Positions 47,490 to 57,460 of a stretch of DNA of 64,000 nucleotides are shown here, piece by piece. Below the pieces are notes generated by a model. It was not told the origin of the DNA and searched no databases. It saw nothing but the letters and a program-made list of their open reading frames with translations. The DNA comes from Cryptomeria japonica (Eukaryota > Streptophyta > Pinopsida > Cupressales > Cupressaceae). Where the stretch lies: contig NC_081413.1 of NCBI RefSeq assembly GCF_030272615.1, positions 331,635,302 through 331,699,301 on the forward strand, read 5' to 3'. The position numbers were made by a program, and so were the translations under genes. Positions within the stretch are counted from its first letter, which is position 1; the number at the start of each line of letters is the position of its first letter.

Positions 47490-48281
47490 TTACAAAAAAA
47501 TTTCTCCTGTTTCTGCGTCAACACTTTCAATTGCGTCCTTTGAAGGGCAGTGACTACCTTCAAAGTATAGATCATCAAAATTATCAGAAGTCTGCAAGAA
47601 ATTTATTACATGATGATCATCATTGAACACTTGCCAATGATTAGAGTTGTCAGGAACGCTTGGCCGGAAAACTAACTCAACAACATAAGTTGATCCTGAA
47701 AAATCTTTGTGAGAAATCAAAGATGTCGCTGATACTGCTAATGAGTCAGCCCTATCATTGAATTCATGGGAAACCACAGATATATCAAAAGCATCAAATG
47801 TTTCTATTAGATCCCAGACAAGATTGCAATAATGCCGCAACCTTTCACTCCTTGTTTGATATATGTTTCTAATCTGACTGACTATTAACTCTATGTCTCC
47901 TTGAGCATGCAAGTTCTTGATTCCCTTCTACTGAGCAACATTCATTCCCAGAAGGAGAGACTCATACTCAGCAGTGTTGTTTGTGTTATTGAACTGCAAT
48001 TTGAAGGAGAAAGGGAAAAGATTACCATTAGGAGAGATCAAAATGATACCGGCTCCTGATCCGGTGGAAGAACAGCTACCATCAAACTCCAACATCCAAA
48101 CATCATCTGGGGTACCAATGCTGATGGTATCAAAATCGAGAATTTCTTGTTGTGAAGTTGAAGCTCCTTCTGATTCAATAACACTACTTTCACAACTACT
48201 TTCACAATCAACTGAGAAATAATTGAGTGAAGTATCAACTTCACTCTCTGGAGTCATCTTTAGACCATCATCAACATGCAT
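47490..48281 (-). pseudogene. Element F second RNase H, placed upstream of RT
   Basis: The 47928-48281 piece carries an archaeal-type RNase H start with FDGSCSSTGSGAGIIL (Asp at residue 67) and NNTNNTAEYESLLLGMNVAQ. After one stop the 47490-47912 piece continues (HAQGDIELIVSQIRNIYQ, VSHEFNDRADSLAVSA) with the later acidic residues. This order (protease, RNase H, RT, RNase H) differs from element B, where both RNases H follow RT. An acidic tail (SNHWQVFNDDHHVINFL) leads to the RT linker. Confidence 0.85.
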
Positions 48282-48323
48282 GAAATAATTACCCGTGCCT
48301 GATGATTTGAAAAGAATCTGGGC

Positions 48324-49719
48324 TCACTGATCATCAGACTTAACAACGATATATGTTGATTCTTTTTCTAGAAGTAACCTTTGGACAACTCCTTTAATTG
48401 GGATATGAGCCTCAGTCATATCGATGTTTAACTCACCCCCAGCATCTCTACAGAAATTCCTTCCCAACAATAGCCCATAGGAAGCCGGTACATCAGCTAC
48501 CAGTACTGTCATCTTGATTTTCTTTTCTGGGAATGAAGCAAAGGCAAACTGTCCATCTTTGATTTGACCAATCAAAGGAACTTGTTTGTTATCCATAGAG
48601 AAACACCTTCCAAATGTTTTGGTCAAAGTTAAACCAAGGGAATTGGCAACTTTTGATGGCATAACATTATCAGATGCCCCAGAATCAATTACGCAGTTGC
48701 TAAACTTGTAACCATTTATTAACAAAGAGATGTAAAATGGTTCTATCTTCTCAACAGGAGAAGGGGAAGATACTAGATTGTTTTGAAGCAAGTTTGATTT
48801 TGGAAGATTGTTAGGGGCAGTATCTTTTTCTTTAACAAATTTGACCAAACGGTCAAATTGATCTGGGTTAGATCTCAAAAATTCTACCTCAGATATTTGT
48901 ATCTTGGTTTTCCTAGCATGATCTAGAATATCAAATGATTGAAAAGAATTCATTAAAGATGAATTTGCGTTCTCATTTTGAGAACTTACAACATGAGGAA
49001 CACTAGTCTTCGGTGCAGGTGCAGAAAAATTAACAGTAGTTGAAGGAGTACTTACACCTTTATCTTTCGTGATATCCTTCGAGATAGAAGTGTCCCTTGG
49101 GGGGTTTGGTATAGGAGTCCCGCGCTTAACAATAGAAACTGGCAAACGTTGAGAATCCTTGATCTGAGCAGAATCATCATTTTTCACATTGGCAAGTGGT
49201 GGAGCCGCTTGTGTTTGTGAACGAGTGAATACTGCAAAGACATCTCCTTCACATGCATTTGACACATCATCTTCTTGGTACTGCATAAACCTAATGTTAG
49301 AGTCGCCAGCTAAATCTGCATCACCTTCTTGGTGCGAATTAGCATCTTCTTCACCAAAAGGAGGAAGATCATTTTGTTCAGCTTCATAGTATCCAGTAGC
49401 TAAACTTTGGGGTGGTGCTTCCAATGCAAGCCTCTCTAGAGAAGGAGGTAATTTATTTGGATTACGCATAGCATAATTGGAAGCATTGTTTGGGTAAGTC
49501 CTTCTTGGAACGTCTCGATAAGAAGTATTTCCTTGTGAGGAAATTTGCTTCTTAAGCGCCAACAAATCATTTGCTAGCCTGATGTTAGAGTTGCCAGCTA
49601 AATCTGCATCACCTTCTTGATGTGAATTAGCATCTTCTTCACCAAAAGGAGGAAGATCATTTTGTTTAGCTTCATAGTATCCAGTAGCTGAGCTTTGGGG
49701 TGGTGCTTCCAATGCAAGT
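48324..49719 (-). pseudogene. Element F gag C-terminus and aspartic protease
   Basis: An open frame of 462 codons to the stop at 48324. Residues 1-145 hold one full and one partial copy of a 96-residue gag repeat (ALKKQISSQGNTSYRDVPRR to EGDADLAG). Residues 146-320 are a Ser/Pro/Asn-rich linker. Residues 325-440 are a retropepsin with the active site DSGAS (343-347) and a LLLGRNFCRDAGGELNID segment. The frame is interrupted upstream at 49719 by element E; the rest of gag resumes beyond E, but with 627 bp duplicated. Confidence 0.88.
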
Positions 49720-50489
49720 TGTAGACACCCAAAATTGTCATGTCTAATTAAATAAATATTTTATTTATTTAATTATCTAAGCCTAATTTTTCTATTAATT
49801 AAATAAATCTTTATTTATTTAATTAATTCATTTATCCTCTTCTAGCCTTATTTCTCATTTAAATAAATACATTTATTTATTTAAATTATCATTTTCCTAA
49901 ATTAAATAAATATCTTATTTATTTAATTGATCCCACTTCTTCTATTAATTAAATAAATATTTATTTATTTAATTAATTCATTAACCTTTTCTACCCATGA
50001 CACATGTCATTCATCTCTTAATTCATACACTACCTACCCCTTTCATTATTTTATTATTTCTTTTACCTACCCTCTAATCATAGCCGACCTCCTTTTTACA
50101 CCTCTTAATCTTATCTCTCCATTTCATATTGTGTCTTCTATATAAAGAGATGCTTCCCTCATTATCAAACCCTAACTACTTGATCAATTGACTACTTGGC
50201 ATAGACAATCCTATGTGCAACCACATTCCGTTCTTTGTTGAGCTCTTGTGCACATAAAATCTAAGAGCAAATATATCAAGCAAGATCAATGGAGATAGGA
50301 AGAATGGAGATCAAAACCCTATTGGACATGTGATGGTATAATCTTTGTGATTTCATTTGATTTGCATTGTCTTAGGTAATCTTCATATGTTATGGTGGAT
50401 CTTTGTTGATTGTTAGGCTAGGGTTTTGTGGTTGAATTCATTTAGCCTTTCAATATTGTTATTATTGTTATCCATTTTCACCATATACA
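49720..50489 (+). mobile_element. Element E 5' LTR
   Basis: 770 bp, TGTAGACACCCAAAATTG to CACCATATACA. TATATAAAG at 50139-50147 is the likely promoter core. The first 280 bp contain five AT palindromes of the type TTAATTAAATAAAT/ATTTATTTAATTAA (49745-49980). The first 90 bp recur at 60290-60379. Confidence 0.92.
49745..49980. repeat. Five AT-rich palindromes in the E LTR
   Basis: Inverted repeats with AATTAAATAAAT on one arm and ATTTATTTAATT on the other, centred near 49760, 49810, 49872, 49912 and 49960. Spacing is about 40-62 bp. The spacers are unrelated C/T-rich sequence. Confidence 0.85.
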
Positions 50490-50512
50490 TTTTGGCACGC
50501 CCGGTGGGACAT
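50490..50512 (+). promoter_or_regulatory. Primer binding site of element E
   Basis: TTTTGGCACGCCCGGTGGGA directly follows the LTR end. It is similar in layout to the B/C PBS but differs in sequence, so a different tRNA or a diverged site is used. Confidence 0.85.
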
Positions 50513-51500
50513 GGATTTTTCTTAGATTTATGTTTTTTGCATATTTTTCTAACCCTATATTGCTATTTTGTAAAACAATTTGGAGAATAACCTTGTGTAG
50601 CTAAGGTTTTGGACACAAAATCAAGATCTTGGAGAGATTCGATCATATCTCATAAACGGCTTGGAAATTTTGCACCAAATTTTTTTTGCAGGTTGAAGAA
50701 AGTATCAGGAGCTCTCAATACAAAATTCAGAATTTTTGAAGTACATTTTCATTTTCTATTAATTTTTTATGATTTTACATAAAAAATTAATTTTGAGAGC
50801 AAATGAGAGAATTTTTCGGATTTTCTTATATTTTTGGAAATATCTCATAATTATACATAGGATCTGTTCTTTGTGAATTTAATTTTGATGCAAAATATTA
50901 CCCTAAAAATTGGATCTTTAAAAATTAGGGTTTTTTCTTATTTTGATCAGATCTCACAAACAGCTTTGAATTTAGACATCAAATTTTTTTTGCAAGTCAT
51001 AAAAAGTATCAGAAAGATTAAGTAAAAATTTTAGATTTTTTGGATCGATTTTGCATTTTATATTAATTTTTTATGATTTTTCATAAAAAATTAATTTTGA
51101 GTACAAATTAGCGAATTTTTTGGATTTTCTTACATTTTTGGAAATATCTCAGAATTATACACAGGATTTGTTCTTTGTGATTTTAAATTTGATGCAAAAT
51201 TATTCTTCAAAAATCAGATCTTTGAAAATTAGGGTTTTGCATTATTTTACTCATATCTCACAAACTACTTAGATTTGTTGCAGAAAATTTTTTGTGCAGG
51301 TTTGGAATACCATCAGAACTTTCCAGTAAAAATTTCAGATTTTTTGGATCGATTTTGCATTTTATATGAATTTTTTATGATTTTTTTATGATTTTTCATA
51401 AAAAATTAATTTTTGGAGCAAATTAGTAAATTTTTTGGATTTTCTTACATTTCTGGAAATCTCTTGAAATTTTACAGGTGGTATTTTTTTTATGATGAAT
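50513..51500 (+). repeat. Leader of E with three ~300-bp tandem repeats
   Basis: Three diverged copies begin near 50640, 50945 and 51245. Each carries gatc(a)tatctca(c/t)aaac, then ttttttgcaggtt/aagtc, then ttttatgattttncataaaaaatta, then ggatttctta...ggaaatatctc. Each copy contains the same small inverted repeat (ttttatg...cataaaa). No coding sequence. Confidence 0.8.
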
Positions 51501-52340
51501 CAGATGTTTGAATTGGTCAACAAAACACATTATTGAAGGCCCCTATTTCACAAAGTCTTTTGGATCTAAAATTTACCTAACTTGTTGGCTTGTAGGAAGG
51601 GGTGATCATTTGAAACAATCCAAACTACTAATAAATCTTTGTTGCAGGTCCTTGGCAAGGGTTTTTTGGATTTTTATTGTGTGCCTTGTTTTCATAGACT
51701 AGCAAACACTTCAATTGGTGCACTAAAATTGAATCATTATCTTTTGTGTCTTGAGCAACAGGCTCTTTTTGTTTAATCTTTAGAGGTCCTGTCTTCCCGT
51801 GTGGTCATTAGGACTACTAGTGAGAAGAAAATGACCCAAGTGGTAGCGAGGAAAACCCACCTTTTTCGAACCACTATAAACAACTGTATTCATGGTGAAA
51901 ACTATGGATAACGTGTGCTGATTAGTTCATACCGACACTATGTCTCCCCATAAACCCGTTTGATCAAATTTATTTGATCATTTGTAGGGCGTAACCCCTA
52001 CCGGCTGGGAGCCTTCTGTATTTACAGAGCTGAAAGTGCCGCATGTATGGCCACACGAGCGGATGCCCTTACTAGCACCTTTTTATTTTAGAAGCCCAAA
52101 TCCTTCTAGTTGTTGGGGCAGGAGGTCGGACCTCTGGTAACGGCCCACACACATACGGTTCTTAGTAGAGATACAAAGTTCGCCATGGGGAGTTTTCGTG
52201 GGGACTGATGCTTGGCTGACCCGAGAAGTGAGTGCCGAGGGTGGAGCCAGTGAGGTCAAGCATCTAAGTATCCACTCTGAATAGCGTAGCCTCGGGGGTA
52301 AAACCCCATGTGGGATCAACAACTATTGTCTTGGCCAGCC
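51501..52340 (+). other. GC-richer, structured block in the E leader
   Basis: From about 51780 the sequence becomes clearly richer in G and C than the rest of the leader, with local inverted repeats (e.g. GGGGGTAAAACCCC near 52294-52308; AGGTCGGACCT near 52130). No plausible ORF on the sense strand. The minus frame 52083-52322 has no domain. The position between PBS and gag fits an RNA packaging or dimerisation region; that is an inference. Confidence 0.6.
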
Positions 52341-53045
52341 ATAAGAATTGTGCTTGACTTATTTTAAACATTCAAAACATTCAAAACCAAACAGCAAAAC
52401 ATTGTGTCTTTTGTGTTTTCAAGTGTATGCAAAACATTTTTTACATCAAACAACACACTTTTCTTGGAGAGTCTAAACACTTGCAAACATTGAGTCCTCA
52501 TCAACATTGTGTCCTCTTGTCACGAAAAACAGTCAAACATTCAGATTTGGTCACAACTTCACAAATTGGAAAAATTTTACAATCCAACAAACAAGAGCAA
52601 TCGGTTTCAGAATTCTTGAGTTTCTTAGGTTGTTTCTCCAGGTTTTCATCTAGCATTCAACTTGTCTTTGGGTCTCACAAAATCCATCATTGCTTTACAC
52701 CTACATTCACATTTGTCTAAACTTGAGTCAAAAGGTCACTTGCTTGTCCTCATCATACTTTGTCAACACACTACATACAACAACACTTTGCTAAGTGGTC
52801 CCTCATCAAGGTTTCTTACCTTTGGGTCTCATTTGGTCTTACTTAGAGTCAAGGTCAACTTACCTCATCAAGAGAAACTATCCTCTCTTTGGAAGTCACA
52901 CCTACTCTACTACATACATACTTGGTCTTACACTTTGGGCATTGCAAGTACACTTCAGATTCATTTACATTCCATTCAACTCTTGGTCTTCCATACTCTT
53001 TCCATTTTTCATCTAGTCTCTCACATCTTGGTCAATACCTAGTTC
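52341..53045 (+). other. E leader, A/C/T-rich segment before gag
   Basis: G-poor sequence with words such as acattcaaaac and cttggtctta. Two short frames (52427-52720, 52662-53042) show no domain. Nothing else seen. Confidence 0.55.
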
Positions 53046-56000
53046 ATGGTTGAAACCCGTCTTCAAAAATCTAGGAGAGAAACTAAAGAGGCTCAAGAGT
53101 CTGCAAACATGAGTTCTTATGAGTATGACAATGAGATCTTTTTCAATTCGGATCATACTACATTACCTGACATGGATGCCTATAGAAACATTCCAAATGT
53201 TGAGAACATGGACACTATAAACAACAACGCTACACAAAATGACAATGTAGACAACTTTTCAGTACATTCAGTAGATGTGGAAGAATCCATTATGAATCCC
53301 CATTTCAATCAATTGGTTGAGGAAATAATGAGGAGGGATAGACAATACTTCTTACAAATGATGGCACAAAGTGGAGCCAAGATACCTCATGATTTTGACA
53401 TGTCTCAAATAATGGAACATAGACCTTTGCAACAACCTCACTCCAATATGGATCAAAGGAGACCTAATAGTGGAGGAAATAGAGGACCACATATGGTACC
53501 TGAATCACCATCAGCTTTGCCTCAAAAACCAGAGGTCCCACATACACATGGTCAAACATATGATACCCACCTTCGCAGACCATTATGGAAGTCTTATGCA
53601 GACAGATATGCTCAATCACATACCAATGCCAAGGATCAACCACCAAAGCAATTGGATATTCAAAGACATGCTCAAAATTTGGACACAAGGAAACCTCGTG
53701 TCAAATTTGGGGGTAACACATTAGAACATGACATGCCTGTAGAGTATGGTATACATGGGCAAAATAGATATGGGGTTCCTCAACATGAATCTGTACCAAG
53801 TGGTCCATATACACAGCATCATTACAAACCTCCTCCATATGAACACGTGTATGATCAATATCATCCATATATGCAACATGCTCCTCCTCCAATTGGTGCC
53901 TCAAGCATGGGGTATGGTCCAAGAAGTCAATCTCCACCTAAGAGCAATTTGGAGCAACAAATCAGGGACTTACAAAAGAAAATGGAGGACATAAATACAC
54001 CGAAGCCAACATACACAATGAGAGACATATGTCCTTATCCATTTGAAAAGAGCATTCCAATGCCTCCTTTTCCTACATACTTTGTGACGCCTAAGTTTGA
54101 TAAGTACAGAGGAAAAGGGGATCCTAAGGCACACATAAGACAATTTTTCACAGCTTGCATTGAGGTAGCAGTAGAAGAGACATATTTGGTGAGATTAATC
54201 CCACAAAGCTTAGGTGATCAAGCTATGGAATGGTTCTCCCAACTTCCACCTGGAATTAAGTCATGGGGTGACTTAGCAAAGACATTTATTCAACATTTCT
54301 CCTACAACATAGAGACAGACATATCAGTCACTACTTTGTGCAATACTAAGCAAAAAGAGGGAGAATCTTTTGCATCATTTTTACAAAGATGGAGAAATCT
54401 AGCCAGCAGATGCTCTTGTGAAATTCCACAGAAACAAATGGTAGAGATGTTCACCCAAAATGTTAACAAATACATTGGCTATGATCTAAGGAAAGCTTGT
54501 TTGTCCACCTTCAAGGACATCACTGAAAAAGGCTTAGCAACAGAGAAGGTCCTAATAGAACAAGGAGTCATTAAGATATTCAAGGAAAACAAAGACGACT
54601 TTAAAGGAAAAGACAAGCCAAGATTTTGGAATAAAAACAAGAACACAGTCAATGATGGTGTTGTTGATGCCAACACAGTGCGACCCAAATACATTTTTTC
54701 TGGATCAAGTTCTACAAACAATCAAGTGAATACTCAAACAACTTCCAAATCACGAAGGAAGTACACCCCATTGGGAGAACCACTTGAGTCAGTTTTCAAG
54801 AAGTTAGTGGTAAACAAGGTGATCACAGTTCCAGATTTTCCTCCATATGAACCAAAGGTTAAACCAAATTGGTGGAATGATGATGAGTATTGTGAATTTC
54901 ATAAGAGCAAGGGTCATAAGACAGGAAATTGTCATCGATTGAAGAACATCATACAAGATCTCATTGATAGAGGTGATATTGAGATTGAGGGACATTCATC
55001 CAATCAAGAACATGAGATGTTTAAGGAACCATTCCCAAAACATGACAAGGGAAAAGCAAAAGCCACAGATGACCAAAGCAACTATACCAGAGCATCTTAT
55101 AACTATGATTCAACTGTTAATCACATCTCGATGGACAATTACGTCTCTACCATTATCATCAAGGACAAAACCCCTGAGAATTCTACCCAGAGACCCAAGA
55201 TTGTCTTAAAAGGCATTGGATCTTCTTCCGAACCTACCTCTGAATGTAATGTTACAACCCGTCGAGGTAAAATCACTTTGCAAGGTGCTCCAACTAAAAA
55301 CACCACTTCTTCATCAACCAAACCTGAGTATGACCTCGTAGAACAGTTAGGGAAGACACCCGCGCTCATCTCTATCCTTGAGCTCTTACGCATATCCCCC
55401 ACACATAAATCCATTCTTGACAAAATCTTGAGAGAAGCTGTCGTTCCTACCGATCTGAACGTGGACCAGTTTCAAGCCATGGTGGGATACCTTTCCATTC
55501 CACACTCCCTTACATTCACAGAAGCCGATGATGCCTCCGTAAGTCAGCCACATAATGCACCATTACACATTGAAGCCTTCATACACAAACATAGAATCAA
55601 ACGAGTCCTGATAGATGGAGGAGCTAGTCTAAACATTTGTACATTGAGCACTATTAAACAATTGGGATATTCTGATAAAGCTGTGAATTCTACAAATCAA
55701 ATCACCATTAAGGCATATGATGATGAAGAGCGTTCATCCAAGGGCACAGTCACCTTACCTCTCAGAGTTGGGCCAGTTACAAAGGATGTGGTTTGTCAAG
55801 TACTTGATCTGGATCTCACATACAACATATTGCTAGGACGTCCTTGGATTCATGAAATGAGGGCAGTCCCATCTACATATCATCGATGTATCAAGTTTCC
55901 ACACAATGGAGTTGAAGTGACCGTCAAAGAAGATCCAAATCCATTCATATATTGCAACAATCTGCAACCTAGATCCGAAATAACATTTCCAGCTAATCGA

Positions 56001-57164
56001 GAAGCTATTCCTTCATCAGCATATGTGGATCCAGAATCATTGAAAGCTTCTACATCAAAACAAGCAGAGATCAAAGAAAAGTTCAAGATTAAAGACATGG
56101 GATGTGGTGAGTATATCTTTCATGTTGATCAACTCCCACTATCTCCTAAGGTATTCAGTCAACAAGAACATCCTACAAAAAAATTGCAATGCCAAGGAAT
56201 TGGGTGTGAACCACCTAGTGTTGTGGCTACTAAGTCTGAATGCAAATCTCCTCTAGCGGTGCAAGCAACTCTTGATATCAATAGTCCTAAGAGTGGTTCC
56301 AACAAAGAATCTATTAAGCATATCGCCAGCCCTCTTGATAACTCACATAACCTTACCATATCATCCACTCATTCCATTTCCACTCCGCTCCCAGACTTGG
56401 ATCAACAAGAATCACAACAGCCCTCACTCATTGGGGATCAAAAATCAAGCTTTGAAAAGAAAAACCTAAAAGTCAAAAATAAAGAAAAGTCCTTTAGTCC
56501 AAATCAAAATCAAAAGCTATTGGACTCTGCAAAAATCAAAGTCAAGGATAAAAATCCTATGAAGCAAAAAGAACAAGAGTTGATCTCCCCTAATATCAAA
56601 ATAACTGGGGGCAAAAGCTCTAAAATTTTAAGTCAAAAAGCATACTTGTTGATCCTAAGTCTCCATCATGCTATCCTACTTTCACTTCTTTTCACAATCA
56701 TAAGACTTCATCACTCATTCACTTGTTCCGCACATCCTTTCTCTTCTGGTGATACATCATGGACCTTTAATGGAGCTTCCTTGAAGGACTTTGTTATCAG
56801 TGATGCCCAAACTTCTTCAGGTGACACACATACAGGCCTGTGTAGTCCACACACTAGTAATTCTATCTCAGTTCCTTTATCAAGGAAGACAGTCAATCAA
56901 GCTACACATCATTCAATCAAGGAACAATGCAACTACAATCACAAGGTAAAGCCTCACACATTTGAGGTAGGTGACTTGGTTCTCAGAGAAAATCCCAAAA
57001 ATCAGCAAGACAGAGAGAAGAAGGGCAAGTTCGAACCAAATTGGCTTGGTCCTTACATCATTACAACAACATATGGATCTGGGGCATATCAGCTCTCAAC
57101 TATAGAAGGTGAACCTTTGGAGGATCCTACCAACAACATGCACCTTTGCAGGTTCTACACATAG
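53046..57164 (+). CDS. Element E gag-protease-integrase-tail fusion polyprotein
   Basis: One uninterrupted ORF of 1372 codons from the ATG at 53046 (MVETRLQKSRRETKEAQES). Residues about 320-515 are the gag core (GDQAMEWFSQLPPGI, CNTKQKEGESFASFLQRW). Residues 614-632 are a CHHC-type cluster (CEFHKSKGHKTGNC). Residues about 770-945 are the aspartic protease, with active site IDGGASLNIC near 857 and [11 protein letters not shown] near 928. Residues 1130-1290 are a Ser/Lys-rich linker with one hydrophobic run (AYLLILSLHHAILLSLLF). Residues 1300-1372 are an integrase C-terminal domain (FEVGDLVLRENPKNQQ, EPNWLGPY, YGSGAYQLSTIEGE) ending at TAG. RT, both RNases H and the integrase catalytic core are absent. 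Gag and protease could be functional; enzymes would have to come from another element, plausibly a relative of B. Confidence 0.92.
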   Translation: MVETRLQKSRRETKEAQESANMSSYEYDNEIFFNSDHTTLPDMDAYRNIPNVENMDTINNNATQNDNVDNFSVHSVDVEESIMNPHFNQLVEEIMRRDRQYFLQMMAQSGAKIPHDFDMSQIMEHRPLQQPHSNMDQRRPNSGGNRGPHMVPESPSALPQKPEVPHTHGQTYDTHLRRPLWKSYADRYAQSHTNAKDQPPKQLDIQRHAQNLDTRKPRVKFGGNTLEHDMPVEYGIHGQNRYGVPQHESVPSGPYTQHHYKPPPYEHVYDQYHPYMQHAPPPIGASSMGYGPRSQSPPKSNLEQQIRDLQKKMEDINTPKPTYTMRDICPYPFEKSIPMPPFPTYFVTPKFDKYRGKGDPKAHIRQFFTACIEVAVEETYLVRLIPQSLGDQAMEWFSQLPPGIKSWGDLAKTFIQHFSYNIETDISVTTLCNTKQKEGESFASFLQRWRNLASRCSCEIPQKQMVEMFTQNVNKYIGYDLRKACLSTFKDITEKGLATEKVLIEQGVIKIFKENKDDFKGKDKPRFWNKNKNTVNDGVVDANTVRPKYIFSGSSSTNNQVNTQTTSKSRRKYTPLGEPLESVFKKLVVNKVITVPDFPPYEPKVKPNWWNDDEYCEFHKSKGHKTGNCHRLKNIIQDLIDRGDIEIEGHSSNQEHEMFKEPFPKHDKGKAKATDDQSNYTRASYNYDSTVNHISMDNYVSTIIIKDKTPENSTQRPKIVLKGIGSSSEPTSECNVTTRRGKITLQGAPTKNTTSSSTKPEYDLVEQLGKTPALISILELLRISPTHKSILDKILREAVVPTDLNVDQFQAMVGYLSIPHSLTFTEADDASVSQPHNAPLHIEAFIHKHRIKRVLIDGGASLNICTLSTIKQLGYSDKAVNSTNQITIKAYDDEERSSKGTVTLPLRVGPVTKDVVCQVLDLDLTYNILLGRPWIHEMRAVPSTYHRCIKFPHNGVEVTVKEDPNPFIYCNNLQPRSEITFPANREAIPSSAYVDPESLKASTSKQAEIKEKFKIKDMGCGEYIFHVDQLPLSPKVFSQQEHPTKKLQCQGIGCEPPSVVATKSECKSPLAVQATLDINSPKSGSNKESIKHIASPLDNSHNLTISSTHSISTPLPDLDQQESQQPSLIGDQKSSFEKKNLKVKNKEKSFSPNQNQKLLDSAKIKVKDKNPMKQKEQELISPNIKITGGKSSKILSQKAYLLILSLHHAILLSLLFTIIRLHHSFTCSAHPFSSGDTSWTFNGASLKDFVISDAQTSSGDTHTGLCSPHTSNSISVPLSRKTVNQATHHSIKEQCNYNHKVKPHTFEVGDLVLRENPKNQQDREKKGKFEPNWLGPYIITTTYGSGAYQLSTIEGEPLEDPTNNMHLCRFYT

Positions 57165-57308
57165 CTCTTTGGAATATCCTAATTCAAAAAAATACAAAAA
57201 AAATCAAAAATTTCAAAAATACAAAAAAATAAAAAATTTCAAAAGTAAAAAAAAAAATCAAAAAATTCAAAAATACAAAAAAAATAATAAAACAAAAAAA
57301 ATCGTTAC

Positions 57309-57460
57309 TTGGTGAAAACCTGGCAAACAGGCGCTTTGTGACACAAAAAAAACATTGAAAAATCGAAAAAAGTAAAGAGAAATAATTTCGTCCAACGGTG
57401 AAAACCACTTTGGTGGCGCCCTGGGCAAGTACCATGGTGAAAACTGGGTCACCAGCGCCA
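57309..57460 (+). repeat. Post-pol motif, three copies, element E
   Basis: Copies at 57309-57334, 57397-57420 and 57435-57460. Each begins (T/C)GGTGAAAAC(C/T) and ends in a GGCGC-, GGCGCC- or AGCGCC-containing block, with a GG..(A)CC pair between. Located within 150-300 bp after the stop codon. Related copies follow the integrase of B. Confidence 0.8.

Noticed and set aside
52083-52322. Minus-strand 79-codon ORF in the E leader
   Set aside because: Antisense to the leader, no domain; it reflects the GC-rich composition of that block.
53464-53937. Minus-strand ORFs inside E gag
   Set aside because: Shadows of the gag frame, which has clear domains.
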